Shown here: in pieces, positions 1-5,963 of the stretch
Numbering within the stretch: the stretch's first letter is position 1
Layout of the letters: every line of letters starts with the position of its first letter
Assembly (NCBI GenBank): GCA_937906285.1
Contig: CALCWL010000221.1
Location: 1 to 6,451, forward strand
Direction of reading: 5' to 3'
Length of the DNA: 6,451 nucleotides
From: an uncultured Rhodanobacter sp.
Lineage (GTDB): Bacteria; Pseudomonadota; Gammaproteobacteria; Xanthomonadales; Rhodanobacteraceae
Notes under the pieces: model-generated
The model's input: the letters and a program-made list of their open reading frames with translations, nothing else
What the model was told of the DNA's origin: nothing
Databases searched by the model: none
Translations under genes and position numbers: made by a program

Positions 1-576
1 CAGCATGGTGTGCGGATGCGTCACCGTCTGCAGGCCGCTCACCGACAGCACGACGCCGGCCAGCGCCGCCGGCACCTTGGCGTCATCGATGTTGGCGTAG
101 GCGGCGCGACCGTGCTCGTCAGTGGCCTTGACGAAGCGCGTGCCGAACGCCGTGCGCGCGTTGCCGGCGGTGCCGTCCGCCGAAACCAGCAGGCGGTTGG
201 CCGATACGCTGACCTGGCTGAAGCCGGCTTGGCTCAGGTAATCGGCCACGGCCTGAGCCTGCGCCACGCTCGGCAGGAAATTCGCGGCCACGTCGCTCGA
301 CTGCAGCTTGGCGTGGAACAGGGGGCTGGCCGGGTTGTGCGCGGCGGCGATGAAATCGTCGAGCGCGCCCTTGTTCCGGATCTTCAGCGCGACCTGCACG
401 TGCAGCGGCATGCTGGATGCCACCAGGCTGCTCATGTTCACCGACGCGGCCGGCACGTGTGCATGCGTGGCCGTCGTCTTCCACGTCGAGTCGACGCCGG
501 CCGCCACTGCGACCGTGGATGCCAGCGCCCAGATTGCCCCCATCGCCAGACACAGCGAAGTCTTCTTCATCTGCAT
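1..576 (-). CDS. S53 (sedolisin/kumamolisin-like) protease precursor, N-terminal part only
   Basis: This is the first 192 residues of a secreted serine-carboxyl protease precursor; the gene runs off the left edge. Residues 1-25 form a signal peptide: KK at 4-5, a hydrophobic stretch at 8-25 and an AVA|A-type cleavage site near residue 25. Residues about 55-188 match the pro-kumamolisin activation domain, with PLHVQVALKIRNKGALDDFI at 57-76, then NPASPLFH at 81-88 and NRLLVSADGT further on. The prodomain keeps such enzymes inactive until acidic self-processing; the catalytic Glu-Asp-Ser domain is outside the window, so activity cannot be judged. The start at 576 is preferred because GGGGA lies 6 nt upstream; a second ATG at 570 (MKKTS) is possible. 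The gene is followed upstream by a 317-bp gap, so it probably has its own promoter, although none is clear. Family assignment is firm; substrate is unknown. Confidence 0.82.
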   Translation of the reverse strand, partial: MQMKKTSLCLAMGAIWALASTVAVAAGVDSTWKTTATHAHVPAASVNMSSLVASSMPLHVQVALKIRNKGALDDFIAAAHNPASPLFHAKLQSSDVAANFLPSVAQAQAVADYLSQAGFSQVSVSANRLLVSADGTAGNARTAFGTRFVKATDEHGRAAYANIDDAKVPAALAGVVLSVSGLQTVTHPHTML

Positions 577-833
577 GGTTGATCCCCGAGATTGATGGTG
601 CGAACAGAAAAATTCCGGTCATTGACGGATCGGAATCCCGTGACGCGGCCCTGGTCCCACCCAACAAATCCCTGGCCTCGCCAGTCCTCGACGCTAACAC
701 GCAAGGGCGGCGAGTAATCCGTGCAGCCGTCAAAAAAACGCATGCAAGTAGTTGATTCGCAAAAGCTTGCGGAAACGCATGAAATCGCGACAAACGGCGA
801 GGCGGTCGAATCCGGCTTGCCGCACCTGGCCAT

Positions 834-855
834 CAGACCCGCCGATGGCGGTCTG
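834..855 (-). terminator. GC-rich hairpin downstream of the metal repressor gene (distal)
   Basis: CAGAC-C-CGCC (834-843) pairs with GGCGGTCTG (847-855): 9 base pairs with one bulged C and a 3-nt loop. It lies about 40-60 nt past the repressor stop codon on the minus strand. There is no T-run after it, so it may be a 3'-end stabilising structure or a Rho-associated end rather than a true intrinsic terminator. Confidence 0.35.
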
Positions 856-860
856 TCCTT

Positions 861-890
861 CGGTGCCCGCAAATGCCGTTGCAGGCACCG
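861..890 (-). terminator. Strong hairpin directly after the metal repressor stop codon
   Basis: A 12-position stem joins 861-872 and 879-890 with a single mismatch (C868:A883) and a 6-nt loop. It starts 3 nt beyond the repressor stop (894-896). The location fits a transcript end, but no T-run follows on the minus strand, so the mechanism is uncertain. Confidence 0.45.
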
Positions 891-893
891 CCG

Positions 894-1163
894 CTACTTG
901 AGGTAGCTGCGCAACACCGCCAGTACCGGGAGGAGTTCGTCCTGCCGTTTGCTGCTGCCGCGGCCGGCCACGTGCGAGCGCAGATGGCCTTCCATCACCT
1001 GCAGGATCAACCCGTTGACTGCGCCGCGCACGGCGGCCAGCTGCTGCAGCACGGCCCCGCATTCCGTGTCGCCCTCGATGGCGCGTTCGAGCGAAGCCAG
1101 CTGGCCGTTGATGCGGCGCACGCGGGCGACCAGCTTCTTGCGGTTTTCCCGGATATGCGACAC
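894..1163 (-). CDS. CsoR/RcnR-family metal-sensing repressor (RcnR/DmeR-like)
   Basis: An 89-residue all-helical DNA-binding repressor, the usual length for this family. RcnR-type proteins bind operator DNA when metal-free and let go on binding Ni(II) or Co(II). The residues known to bind metal in E. coli RcnR are all present at the same numbers: His3, Cys35, His60 and His64. Family blocks include VRRINGQLASLERAIEGD at 15-32 and AAVRGAVNGL at 43-52. The start is GTG at 1163, chosen because GGGAGG sits 8 nt upstream and because it places His at position 3; no ATG fits. It is divergent from a DmeF-type exporter and shares its operator, as expected of a sensor for that pump and of autoregulation. 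FrmR (formaldehyde sensor) is a related alternative, but His3 and His64 favour a Ni/Co sensor. Confidence 0.9.
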   Translation of the reverse strand: MSHIRENRKKLVARVRRINGQLASLERAIEGDTECGAVLQQLAAVRGAVNGLILQVMEGHLRSHVAGRGSSKRQDELLPVLAVLRSYLK

Positions 1164-1194
1164 GGCGACCGCCTCCCGTCCTATACTGCGGGGG
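1157..1194 (+). promoter_or_regulatory. Probable promoter of the dmeF-like gene
   Basis: TATACT at 1182-1187 is one mismatch from the sigma-70 -10 consensus. A weak -35 candidate, GCGACA, lies at 1157-1162 with a 19-bp spacer. Transcription would begin near 1194, giving a leader of about 24 nt to the ATG at 1218. The -10 is the left operator arm, so repressor binding would block it directly. The -35 is poor. Confidence 0.5.
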
Positions 1195-1200
1195 AGTATA
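1182..1200. promoter_or_regulatory. RcnR/DmeR-type operator between the divergent metal genes
   Basis: A perfect 6-bp inverted repeat, TATACT (1182-1187) and AGTATA (1195-1200), flanks the 7-bp G-rich spacer GCGGGGG. This fits the known RcnR operator pattern TACT-G6-N-AGTA: same half-sites, same spacing, a G-tract between, with one C in the tract. It lies between the repressor and exporter starts, so one bound repressor could control both genes. That binding is inferred. Confidence 0.85.
1188..1200 (-). promoter_or_regulatory. Probable -10 box of the metal repressor gene
   Basis: Because the operator is palindromic, its right arm reads TATACT on the minus strand (1200 to 1195). This gives a -10 box, a start site near 1188 and a 5' leader of about 25 nt that includes the GGGAGG ribosome site at 1177-1172. 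No clear -35 is seen at 1217-1224. Confidence 0.45.
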
Positions 1201-1217
1201 TGACCAGAGCACGCATC

Positions 1218-2141
1218 ATGCCCGCCCCCGACGTCTCCGCATTCACCCACAGCCACCAGTTCAACCACATCGACGCGAAGGCGGAGCGCAACACGCGGCG
1301 CGTGGTGTACATCACGGCGGCGATGATGGTGGTGGAGATCGTCGGCGGCTACTGGCTGAACTCGATGGCCCTGCTGGCCGACGGCTGGCACATGAGTTCG
1401 CATGCGCTGGCGATGGGACTTTCGGTGATGGCCTATGCGCTGGCCCGGCGCTACGCGAAGGACGGCCGCTTCGCCTTCGGCACCTGGAAGATCGAGATAC
1501 TCGGCGGCTACAGCAGTGCCCTGCTGCTCGCCGTGGTGGCCGCGCTGATGCTGGTGCAGTCGCTGGAGCGGCTGTTCGTGCCCGCCACGATCCATTACGA
1601 CGACGCGATCCTGATCGCGGTGCTCGGCCTGGGCGTGAACCTGCTGTGCGCCTGGCTGCTGAAGGGCGAGCATCCCCACGCACACGGGCACGGGCACCAT
1701 GACCATGACCATCATCACCATGACGTGAACCTGCGCGCGGCCTACCTGCACGTCATCGCGGACGCGGCAACCTCCGTGCTGGCCATCGTCGCGCTGGTCG
1801 GCGGCAAGCTTTACGGTGCCGCCTGGCTCGATCCGGTGATGGGCATTGTCGGCTCGATCCTGGTCGCGCGCTGGGCGTTCGGCCTGCTGCGCGAGTCCGG
1901 CAAGATCCTGCTGGATGCCGAGATGGACCAGCCGGTGGTGGAGGAAATCCGCGACGTGGTGCGCGATCAGTTCGCCACGGCGGCGGTCAGCGACCTGCAC
2001 GTCTGGCGCGTCGGCCGCGACAGCTACGCCTGCATCCTGGGCCTGGTGGCCACCTCGGCGATCAGCGCCGAGGAAGTCCGCCGGCAGTTGGCCGTGCACG
2101 AGGAATTGGTGCACGTGACGGTCGAGGTCGCGATGGCCTAG
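1218..2141 (+). CDS. dmeF: DmeF-type cation diffusion facilitator (Co/Ni/divalent metal exporter)
   Basis: A 307-residue inner-membrane transporter that should exchange protons for divalent cations. Six membrane segments fit, roughly at 28-47, 50-75, 92-113, 128-148, 172-193 and 202-222, followed by a cytoplasmic C-terminal domain to 307. Metal-site residues visible are Asp55, His58 and His62 in helix 2 (ADGWHMSSH at 54-62) and His178/Asp182 in helix 5 (HVIAD). The helix-2 HxxxH, instead of HxxxD of CzcD/ZitB, together with the N-terminal HSHQFNH (11-17), resembles DmeF, known in Cupriavidus and rhizobia for Co/Ni resistance. A His-rich loop (152-168) separates helices 4 and 5. The start at 1218 is preferred; an in-frame ATG at 1200 overlaps the operator and would leave almost no leader. 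Control by the divergent repressor is expected. Family is secure; metal preference is inferred. Confidence 0.9.
   Translation: MPAPDVSAFTHSHQFNHIDAKAERNTRRVVYITAAMMVVEIVGGYWLNSMALLADGWHMSSHALAMGLSVMAYALARRYAKDGRFAFGTWKIEILGGYSSALLLAVVAALMLVQSLERLFVPATIHYDDAILIAVLGLGVNLLCAWLLKGEHPHAHGHGHHDHDHHHHDVNLRAAYLHVIADAATSVLAIVALVGGKLYGAAWLDPVMGIVGSILVARWAFGLLRESGKILLDAEMDQPVVEEIRDVVRDQFATAAVSDLHVWRVGRDSYACILGLVATSAISAEEVRRQLAVHEELVHVTVEVAMA
1671..1721 (+). repeat. Histidine-codon-rich repeat in the dmeF-like gene
   Basis: Seventeen codons encode 11 His residues mixed with Asp, Gly, Ala and Pro (protein residues 152-168). At the DNA level CCATGA recurs three times within 1698-1724. The encoded cytoplasmic loop between helices 4 and 5 probably collects or hands over metal, as proposed for His-rich loops in other CDF exporters. 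Confidence 0.7.
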
Positions 2142-2178
2142 GGATGCTCTGATCTCGCTTTTGCCACAATGTCGGCAT

Positions 2179-2215
2179 GGCGCGCCCGCTTGGGCAGCCG
2201 GTACCCCAGCGCGCC
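2179..2215. terminator. Possible bidirectional terminator hairpin between convergent genes
   Basis: GGCGC (2179-2183) pairs with GCGCC (2211-2215). Inside, GCTTGGG (2188-2194) pairs with CCCCAGC (2204-2210) with one mismatch, leaving a GCCC bulge and a 9-nt loop. The hairpin sits in the 96-bp gap between the dmeF-like stop (2141) and the DUF4440-like stop (2238), where both transcripts should end. Neither strand has a following T-run, so the call is tentative. Confidence 0.3.
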
Positions 2216-2237
2216 GAACCCATGGCGCCGATCGCGG

Positions 2238-2648
2238 CTACGCGACCAGCGTCCCCTGGTGAAACACGATGATCCAGTCGTTGCCATCGTGTCGCCAGAT
2301 CGTGCTGCGCCGGCTGACGCGCTCGCCCTGTTCCAGCGTGTAGCTGAGCAGGTAGGTGTGCGCGCCGAGTTCTCGGCAGTGGAAGCCGCGGGTGATCCAG
2401 CTGTGTTCGGCGGGATCGGGGGTGCGGTGTTCCAGCACGTCGAGCACCTGGTCGCGGCTGTAACGCTGGCCGGAGGCGCCGATCTCGAAGAAGTCGGCAG
2501 CGGTCATGCGTTCGAAGTCGACACGCGTGCGACCGAACTCAGGGCGGTGGAAGATCGGCTCGCGCTTGCGCAGGGCCTGCAGCACACCCAGCAATTCCGG
2601 CGGCGTGACGGGATCGGATTCGGGTTCGGGTTCGACCGAAGGGTGCAT
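2238..2648 (-). CDS. DUF4440 / SnoaL-like (NTF2-fold) small protein
   Basis: A 136-residue protein with a Pro/Glu/Asp-rich N-terminus (residues 1-18) and an NTF2-like body from about 19 to 136. The pattern fits DUF4440-type proteins: an initial helix with LRKREPIFHRPEFG (26-39), an MTAADFFEIGASG segment (48-60) and C-terminal strands ending in RRSTIWRHDGNDWIIVFHQG (113-132). Such proteins form a cone-shaped pocket and include both enzymes and orphan folds; no substrate can be named. There is no signal peptide or membrane segment. The start at 2648 is the only ATG in frame; AGGA lies about 12 nt upstream, which is long. A GTG at 2711 would add 21 residues but has no ribosome site and lies in a hairpin. 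It is last in a four-gene minus-strand series, 102 bp after the GST gene. Confidence 0.75.
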   Translation of the reverse strand: MHPSVEPEPESDPVTPPELLGVLQALRKREPIFHRPEFGRTRVDFERMTAADFFEIGASGQRYSRDQVLDVLEHRTPDPAEHSWITRGFHCRELGAHTYLLSYTLEQGERVSRRSTIWRHDGNDWIIVFHQGTLVA

Positions 2649-2710
2649 CGGCGGACTGTTCCTGCGCGAAGGGTCGGCTGATGGTATCGCCGCCTGCGTT
2701 CGCCGTTCCA

Positions 2711-2739
2711 CGGCAAGGCCGCGCGGGACGGCCTTGCCG
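2711..2739 (-). terminator. Perfect 11-bp hairpin after the GST gene
   Basis: CGGCAAGGCCG (2711-2721) is exactly complementary to CGGCCTTGCCG (2729-2739), with a 7-nt loop. On the minus strand it begins 11 nt past the GST stop codon and lies before the DUF4440-like start. No T-run follows, so it may terminate partly, or protect the upstream message while allowing some read-through. Confidence 0.5.
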
Positions 2740-2750
2740 CGGTGATGCGG

Positions 2751-3374
2751 TCAAGCGTGTGCCTGGTCGAGCTTCTGCATCTTGAGCGCGCGCTGCACGC
2801 CGGGGTCGGCGCGCATGCGTCGCTCGAATGCCTGCAAATTGGCGAGGCCGCCAAGGTCGACGTTCACCGCGTGGGTCCAACGCACGGTGACGAAAAGGTA
2901 GGGATCGGCGATGGAACGCTCGTCGGCCAGCCAGTCGCGTCCGTCCAGGTGCTTGTCCAGGCGCTCGAACCAGGTGCGCAGCTGCCGGCGCGCGGCGTCC
3001 TTGCTCTTCTCGATCATCGCCTCGTCGCCAAGGTAGCTGGTGGCGCCGAACAGCGGTTTGAACGCCGGGTGCACGTCGGAGTTGATCATTGCCAGCCAGC
3101 GGTTCACCTCGGCGCGGCCGCGCGGGGTGGGGTCGCCGCCCAGCTTCGCGGCGGGGAACTTGTCGGCAAGGTAGTTGAGGATGGCGGCGTTCTCGTTGAG
3201 CGCCCAGCCGTCGTCGACGAGGATCGGCACCTGGCCGTTCGGGTTCAATGCGCGGATCGCCGGACTCGCCAGATCATCCTTCTGCAGCAGTTGCAACTCG
3301 TAGGGCTGACCGATCCATTCGAGCACGATGTTGGCGCCCAGCGCGCACGAGCCGGGAAAACTGTAAAGCTTCAT
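2751..3374 (-). CDS. Glutathione S-transferase, bacterial beta-class type
   Basis: A 207-residue cytosolic GST, close to the usual length (E. coli Gst is 201). The thioredoxin-like N-terminal domain (about 1-76) carries Cys10 in SPGSC-like context (FPGSCAL, 6-12), the residue typical of the beta class. It also has NPNGQVP at 44-50 with the cis-proline at 50, and Glu61 in the ALNENAAI segment that should hold the gamma-glutamyl group. The helical C-terminal domain has His102 (SDVHPAFKPLF, 99-109), matching the E. coli active-site His, and the SIAD N-capping box at 154-157. It should bind or conjugate glutathione with electrophiles, or act as a thiol reductase; the substrate is unknown. The start at 3374 is clear because AAGGAG lies 6 nt upstream, better than an upstream in-frame extension. 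It lies 99 bp after the VOC gene on the same strand. Confidence 0.92.
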   Translation of the reverse strand: MKLYSFPGSCALGANIVLEWIGQPYELQLLQKDDLASPAIRALNPNGQVPILVDDGWALNENAAILNYLADKFPAAKLGGDPTPRGRAEVNRWLAMINSDVHPAFKPLFGATSYLGDEAMIEKSKDAARRQLRTWFERLDKHLDGRDWLADERSIADPYLFVTVRWTHAVNVDLGGLANLQAFERRMRADPGVQRALKMQKLDQAHA

Positions 3375-3473
3375 GAATGTCTCCTTGGGTGAAGCGGACG
3401 TCGCGTCACAGGCGCGGCGGGATGGCGTGCGCAGCGGCACGTCTTTCCCAGATGCAGGCGGCAGCGGCGAACT

Positions 3474-3860
3474 TCAAGCCGCCGTCGGGGCCTGGGCCGG
3501 CGGTTGCCACAGTTCGATGCGGGTGCCTTCGGGATCGGTGATCCAGCCGAAACGGCCGAACTCGCTTTCGTCGACGTGCTCGTCCACCTGGACGCCCTTG
3601 GCCCGCAATTGCTCCAGCAGCGCATCGAGGTCGTCGACGCGGAAGTTGATCATGTACGGCTGCAGACCCGCGCCGAAGTAGCTGGTGTCGGCGGCGAAGG
3701 GGGACCACAGCGTATAGCCGGGTCGCTGTTCGTTCTCGTCGAAGCGCGCGCCGCCCCATGCCTCGGCATCGAGGCCGAGATGTTTCGCGTACCAGGCCGA
3801 CAGTGCGGCGGGGTCGCGCGATTTGAAGAAGATGCCGCCGAGTCCGGTGACCTTGGCCAT
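3474..3860 (-). CDS. VOC-superfamily (glyoxalase/bleomycin-resistance/dioxygenase fold) protein
   Basis: A 128-residue single-unit VOC protein with two beta-alpha-beta-beta-beta modules. The first opens with VTGLGGIFFKSRDPAALSAW (4-23) and continues to YTLWSPF; the second starts at YMINFRVDDLDALLEQLRAK (69-88) and ends in FGWITDPEGTRIELWQP (104-120). The DPEGTRIELWQP end (109-120) is a signature of this family, with Glu116 at the usual C-terminal metal-ligand position. The first-module ligand position appears to be occupied by a non-typical residue (GIFFK), so metal use is uncertain. It could be an isomerase, dioxygenase or resistance-type binder; the reaction cannot be told from sequence. 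The start at 3860 has a GGGGG stretch about 7 nt upstream. It follows yoaA by 53 bp on the same strand, suggesting co-transcription. Confidence 0.88.
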   Translation of the reverse strand: MAKVTGLGGIFFKSRDPAALSAWYAKHLGLDAEAWGGARFDENEQRPGYTLWSPFAADTSYFGAGLQPYMINFRVDDLDALLEQLRAKGVQVDEHVDESEFGRFGWITDPEGTRIELWQPPAQAPTAA

Positions 3861-3905
3861 GTCGTTGCCCCCGCTGTGTCGGATATCCGGCCATCGTATC
3901 CAGCC

Positions 3906-3927
3906 CCGGCGCCCTACGGGGCGCCGG
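3906..3927 (-). other. Perfect 9-bp hairpin spanning the yoaA stop codon
   Basis: CCGGCGCCC (3906-3914) pairs fully with GGGCGCCGG (3919-3927), with a 4-nt loop. It contains the yoaA stop codon (3914-3916) and lies one base after a T7 run on the minus strand (3935-3929). The T-run precedes rather than follows the hairpin, so this is not an intrinsic terminator for yoaA. Confidence 0.6.
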
Positions 3928-5854
3928 CAAAAAAAGTTTGCACGTCGGCCAGCTCGCGCGTGCGCGGCATCGGCGGGACGCTGGCCAGGAACAGCTTGCC
4001 GTAGCCCTTGCCGGTGAGGCGCGGGTCGCACAGCACCAGCACGCCGCGGTCGTGCACGCTGCGGATGAGGCGGCCGGCGCCCTGCTTCAGCGCGATCACC
4101 GCGCTGGGCACCTGCCAGCCCATGAACGGGTTGATGCCGGACTGTTCCAGCGCGGCGAGGCGCGCCATCAGCACCGGATCGTCGGGCGCGGCGAACGGCA
4201 GCTTGTCGATCACCACCACGCTGAGCGCCTCGCCGACCACGTCGACGCCTTCCCAGAAACTGGCCGCGCCGAGCAGCACGCCGTGGCCGCTGGCGCGGAA
4301 CTCCTCAAGCAATCGCGGCCGCGGCGCGCTGCCCTGCACGAACAGCGGCCATGGGACCCGGTCCTGCAGCAGCTCGGCGGCACGACGCAGTGCGCGGTGC
4401 GAGGTGAACAGCAGGAACGCGCGGCCGTTCGACGCCTGCAGCACCGGCAGCACCGCCGCGATCACCTGCTCGGTGTAGTCGCGCGCGTTCGGGTCGGGCA
4501 GCCCCGACGGCAGGTAGCACAGTGCCTGATGCGCGTAGTCGAACGGGCTGTCCAGGCTCAGCGTCTGCGGCTCGTCCAGGCCGAGCTGGCGCGCGAAGTG
4601 GTCGAAGTTGCCGGCCACCGACAGCGTGGCCGAGGTGTGGATCCACGCCGCCTGGGTGCGCTCGCGCAGGCCGCGCATCGGCGCGGCCAGATCCAGCGGC
4701 GTGGCGTACAGCGCGAAGCCGCGCGGGAAGGTTTCGTACCAGCGCACGTCCTGATCGCCGTGCGTCTCGACGATGCGCTGCAGCCGTTCGGCGAACAGTT
4801 CGGCGCGCTCGTGCAGGTTGGCGAGGCCGCGCGAGCGCTCGGCCTGCGAGGCGAGCAGTTCGGCCAGCGTGGCCAGCAGTTCGCCCAGCTCGTGCAGCGC
4901 GGCGCGCACCTCGGCGCGATCGTCCAGCAGCGCGAAGGCGCCGCGCGCGGGCAACGGCTCCAGCGCCAGGCGCAGCTTGCGCAGCGCATCCTGCAGCGCT
5001 TCGACCGGCTCCAGCAGCAGGCCGATCGCGCCGGTGATGCCGCTGCATTCGGTGAGCGTGTCCTGCGCCATGTCGGCGAGCTGGCGCGCGCTGAGGCTCT
5101 GCGAGAAGAACTGGCCGGCCAGTTCGGGGATCTGGTGCGCTTCGTCGAGGATGAAGGCCGCCGCACCGGGCAGGATCTCGCCAAAGCCTTCCTGCTTCAG
5201 CGCCAGATCGGCGAACAGCAGGTGATGGTTGACCACCACCAGGTCGGCTTCCATCGCCTCGCGGCGCGCCTTGAACACGTGGCAGTCCTCGTAGAACGGA
5301 CACTCCACGCCGAGGCAGTTTTCCGCGGTGGAGGTGACGCGAGGCCACAGCGGCGACTCCTCCGGCACCTCGGCCAGCTCCATGCGGTCGCCGCGGCGGG
5401 TGCGCCCCGACCAGGCGCGGATCGCGGCCAGCTGCGCGGCCTGCGCCGGCGCCAGGCTGCCGCCATCGCGCACGGTCTGGTCGAGCCGATACAGGCAGAG
5501 ATAATTCGCGCGGCCCTTCAGCAGCGCCGTCTTCAGGCGCGCGCCCAGCACCGAACGCACCTTCGGCAGGTCGCGAAAATACAGCTGGTCCTGCAACGCC
5601 TTGGTGCCGGTGGAGATGATCACGCGCTCGCCCGACAGCAGCGCCGGCACCAGGTAGGCGTAGGTCTTGCCGGTACCGGTGCCGGCCTCGGCAACCAGCG
5701 TGTCGCGTCCGGCGATGGCCTGCTGCACCGCCCGCGCCATCGCCTGTTGAGCCAGCCGCGGCGCGAAGTTCGGCAGCTCGCGGGCGAACGGGCCGTCGGC
5801 ACCGAGCAAGGCGCCGACGTCGTCGTCGGACGCGGTGTCGTCGGGAGCGATCAT
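3914..5854 (-). CDS. yoaA: YoaA-type DinG/XPD-family iron-sulfur DNA helicase
   Basis: A 646-residue superfamily-2 helicase, near the length of E. coli YoaA (636) and alike along its whole length. It should use ATP to unwind DNA 5' to 3' in replication-fork repair; in E. coli YoaA pairs with the polymerase-clamp-loader subunit HolC (chi). Seen in order: a PRLAQQ motif (32-37), Walker A AEAGTGTGKT (55-64, Lys63), ISTGTKALQDQL (80-91), four Cys for a 4Fe-4S cluster (120, 180, 185, 191), VVVNHHL (206-212), DEAH (237-240), SATLS (408-412), GAASFWEGVDV (529-539) and the arginine-finger motif QGAGRLIR (591-598). All core residues are present, so it should be active. The start at 5854 matches where YoaA homology begins; the ribosome site is weak (GGCGG). 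A longer open frame upstream has no support. It heads a minus-strand gene series. Confidence 0.95.
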   Translation of the reverse strand: MIAPDDTASDDDVGALLGADGPFARELPNFAPRLAQQAMARAVQQAIAGRDTLVAEAGTGTGKTYAYLVPALLSGERVIISTGTKALQDQLYFRDLPKVRSVLGARLKTALLKGRANYLCLYRLDQTVRDGGSLAPAQAAQLAAIRAWSGRTRRGDRMELAEVPEESPLWPRVTSTAENCLGVECPFYEDCHVFKARREAMEADLVVVNHHLLFADLALKQEGFGEILPGAAAFILDEAHQIPELAGQFFSQSLSARQLADMAQDTLTECSGITGAIGLLLEPVEALQDALRKLRLALEPLPARGAFALLDDRAEVRAALHELGELLATLAELLASQAERSRGLANLHERAELFAERLQRIVETHGDQDVRWYETFPRGFALYATPLDLAAPMRGLRERTQAAWIHTSATLSVAGNFDHFARQLGLDEPQTLSLDSPFDYAHQALCYLPSGLPDPNARDYTEQVIAAVLPVLQASNGRAFLLFTSHRALRRAAELLQDRVPWPLFVQGSAPRPRLLEEFRASGHGVLLGAASFWEGVDVVGEALSVVVIDKLPFAAPDDPVLMARLAALEQSGINPFMGWQVPSAVIALKQGAGRLIRSVHDRGVLVLCDPRLTGKGYGKLFLASVPPMPRTRELADVQTFFAGAP

Positions 5855-5963
5855 CCGCCGATTATGGCCGAGCCACCGTCGTCGACAAAGCGGCGCGGGA
5901 ACCGCGGCGGCGCCCGGCGCATCCACTGGCATGCGACCCGCCCGTCGTTCCCAGGAGGCAGCC
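5855..5963. promoter_or_regulatory. Divergent promoter region of yoaA and the redoxin gene
   Basis: A 109-bp gap between two genes read in opposite directions, so it should hold promoters for both. I find no clear -35/-10 pairs, no LexA-type box and no obvious palindromic operator. The only firm site is AGGAGG at 5953-5958, the ribosome site of the plus-strand gene. Confidence 0.45.

Larger units (their letters stand above)
577..893. other. 317-bp intergenic region upstream of the protease gene
   Basis: No convincing coding region: the open frames here lack ribosome sites and family resemblance. It must hold the minus-strand promoter of the S53 protease gene, but I find no good -35/-10 pair. 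A TTGACG-like box on the minus strand (733-728), at the end of a T7 run (738-732), has no -10 at proper distance. The part near the repressor stop contains two GC-rich hairpins, listed separately. A 9-bp direct repeat, AAACGCATG, occurs at 736-744 and 773-781, and a short palindrome (CGCAA-AAGC-TTGCG) lies at 758-771 between the copies. No tRNA or known riboswitch was recognised. Confidence 0.6.

Noticed and set aside
732..771. Intrinsic terminator for the repressor gene using the T7 run at 738-732
   Set aside because: The small palindrome (771-758) is about 19 nt away from the T-run rather than adjacent to it, and is only 5 bp long.
873..1217. Extension of the dmeF-like protein upstream to position 873
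   Set aside because: The extra 115 codons are antisense to the repressor, resemble no CDF protein and would run across the promoter and operator.
1671..1721. Microsatellite or phase-variable tract in the His-codon stretch
   Set aside because: The CAT/CAC codons are irregularly mixed with Asp and Gly codons and do not form a uniform repeat; metal-binding loops explain it.
894..2114. A 406-codon open frame on the minus strand antisense to the dmeF-like gene
   Set aside because: Only its last 89 codons (the repressor) show family motifs. The rest is the antisense shadow of the exporter, kept open by high GC; the repressor starts at the GTG at 1163 with a good ribosome site.
3861..4031. Upstream in-frame extension of the VOC protein into yoaA
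   Set aside because: As an independent start it has no ribosome site and lies inside the yoaA end; the ATG at 3860 gives a normal VOC length. The open frame is mentioned only for the frameshift idea.
4305..5348. Long Arg/Ala-rich open frames overlapping yoaA in other frames
   Set aside because: Typical high-GC shadows: low-complexity Arg/Ala composition, no domains, no ribosome sites, fully inside a well-supported gene.
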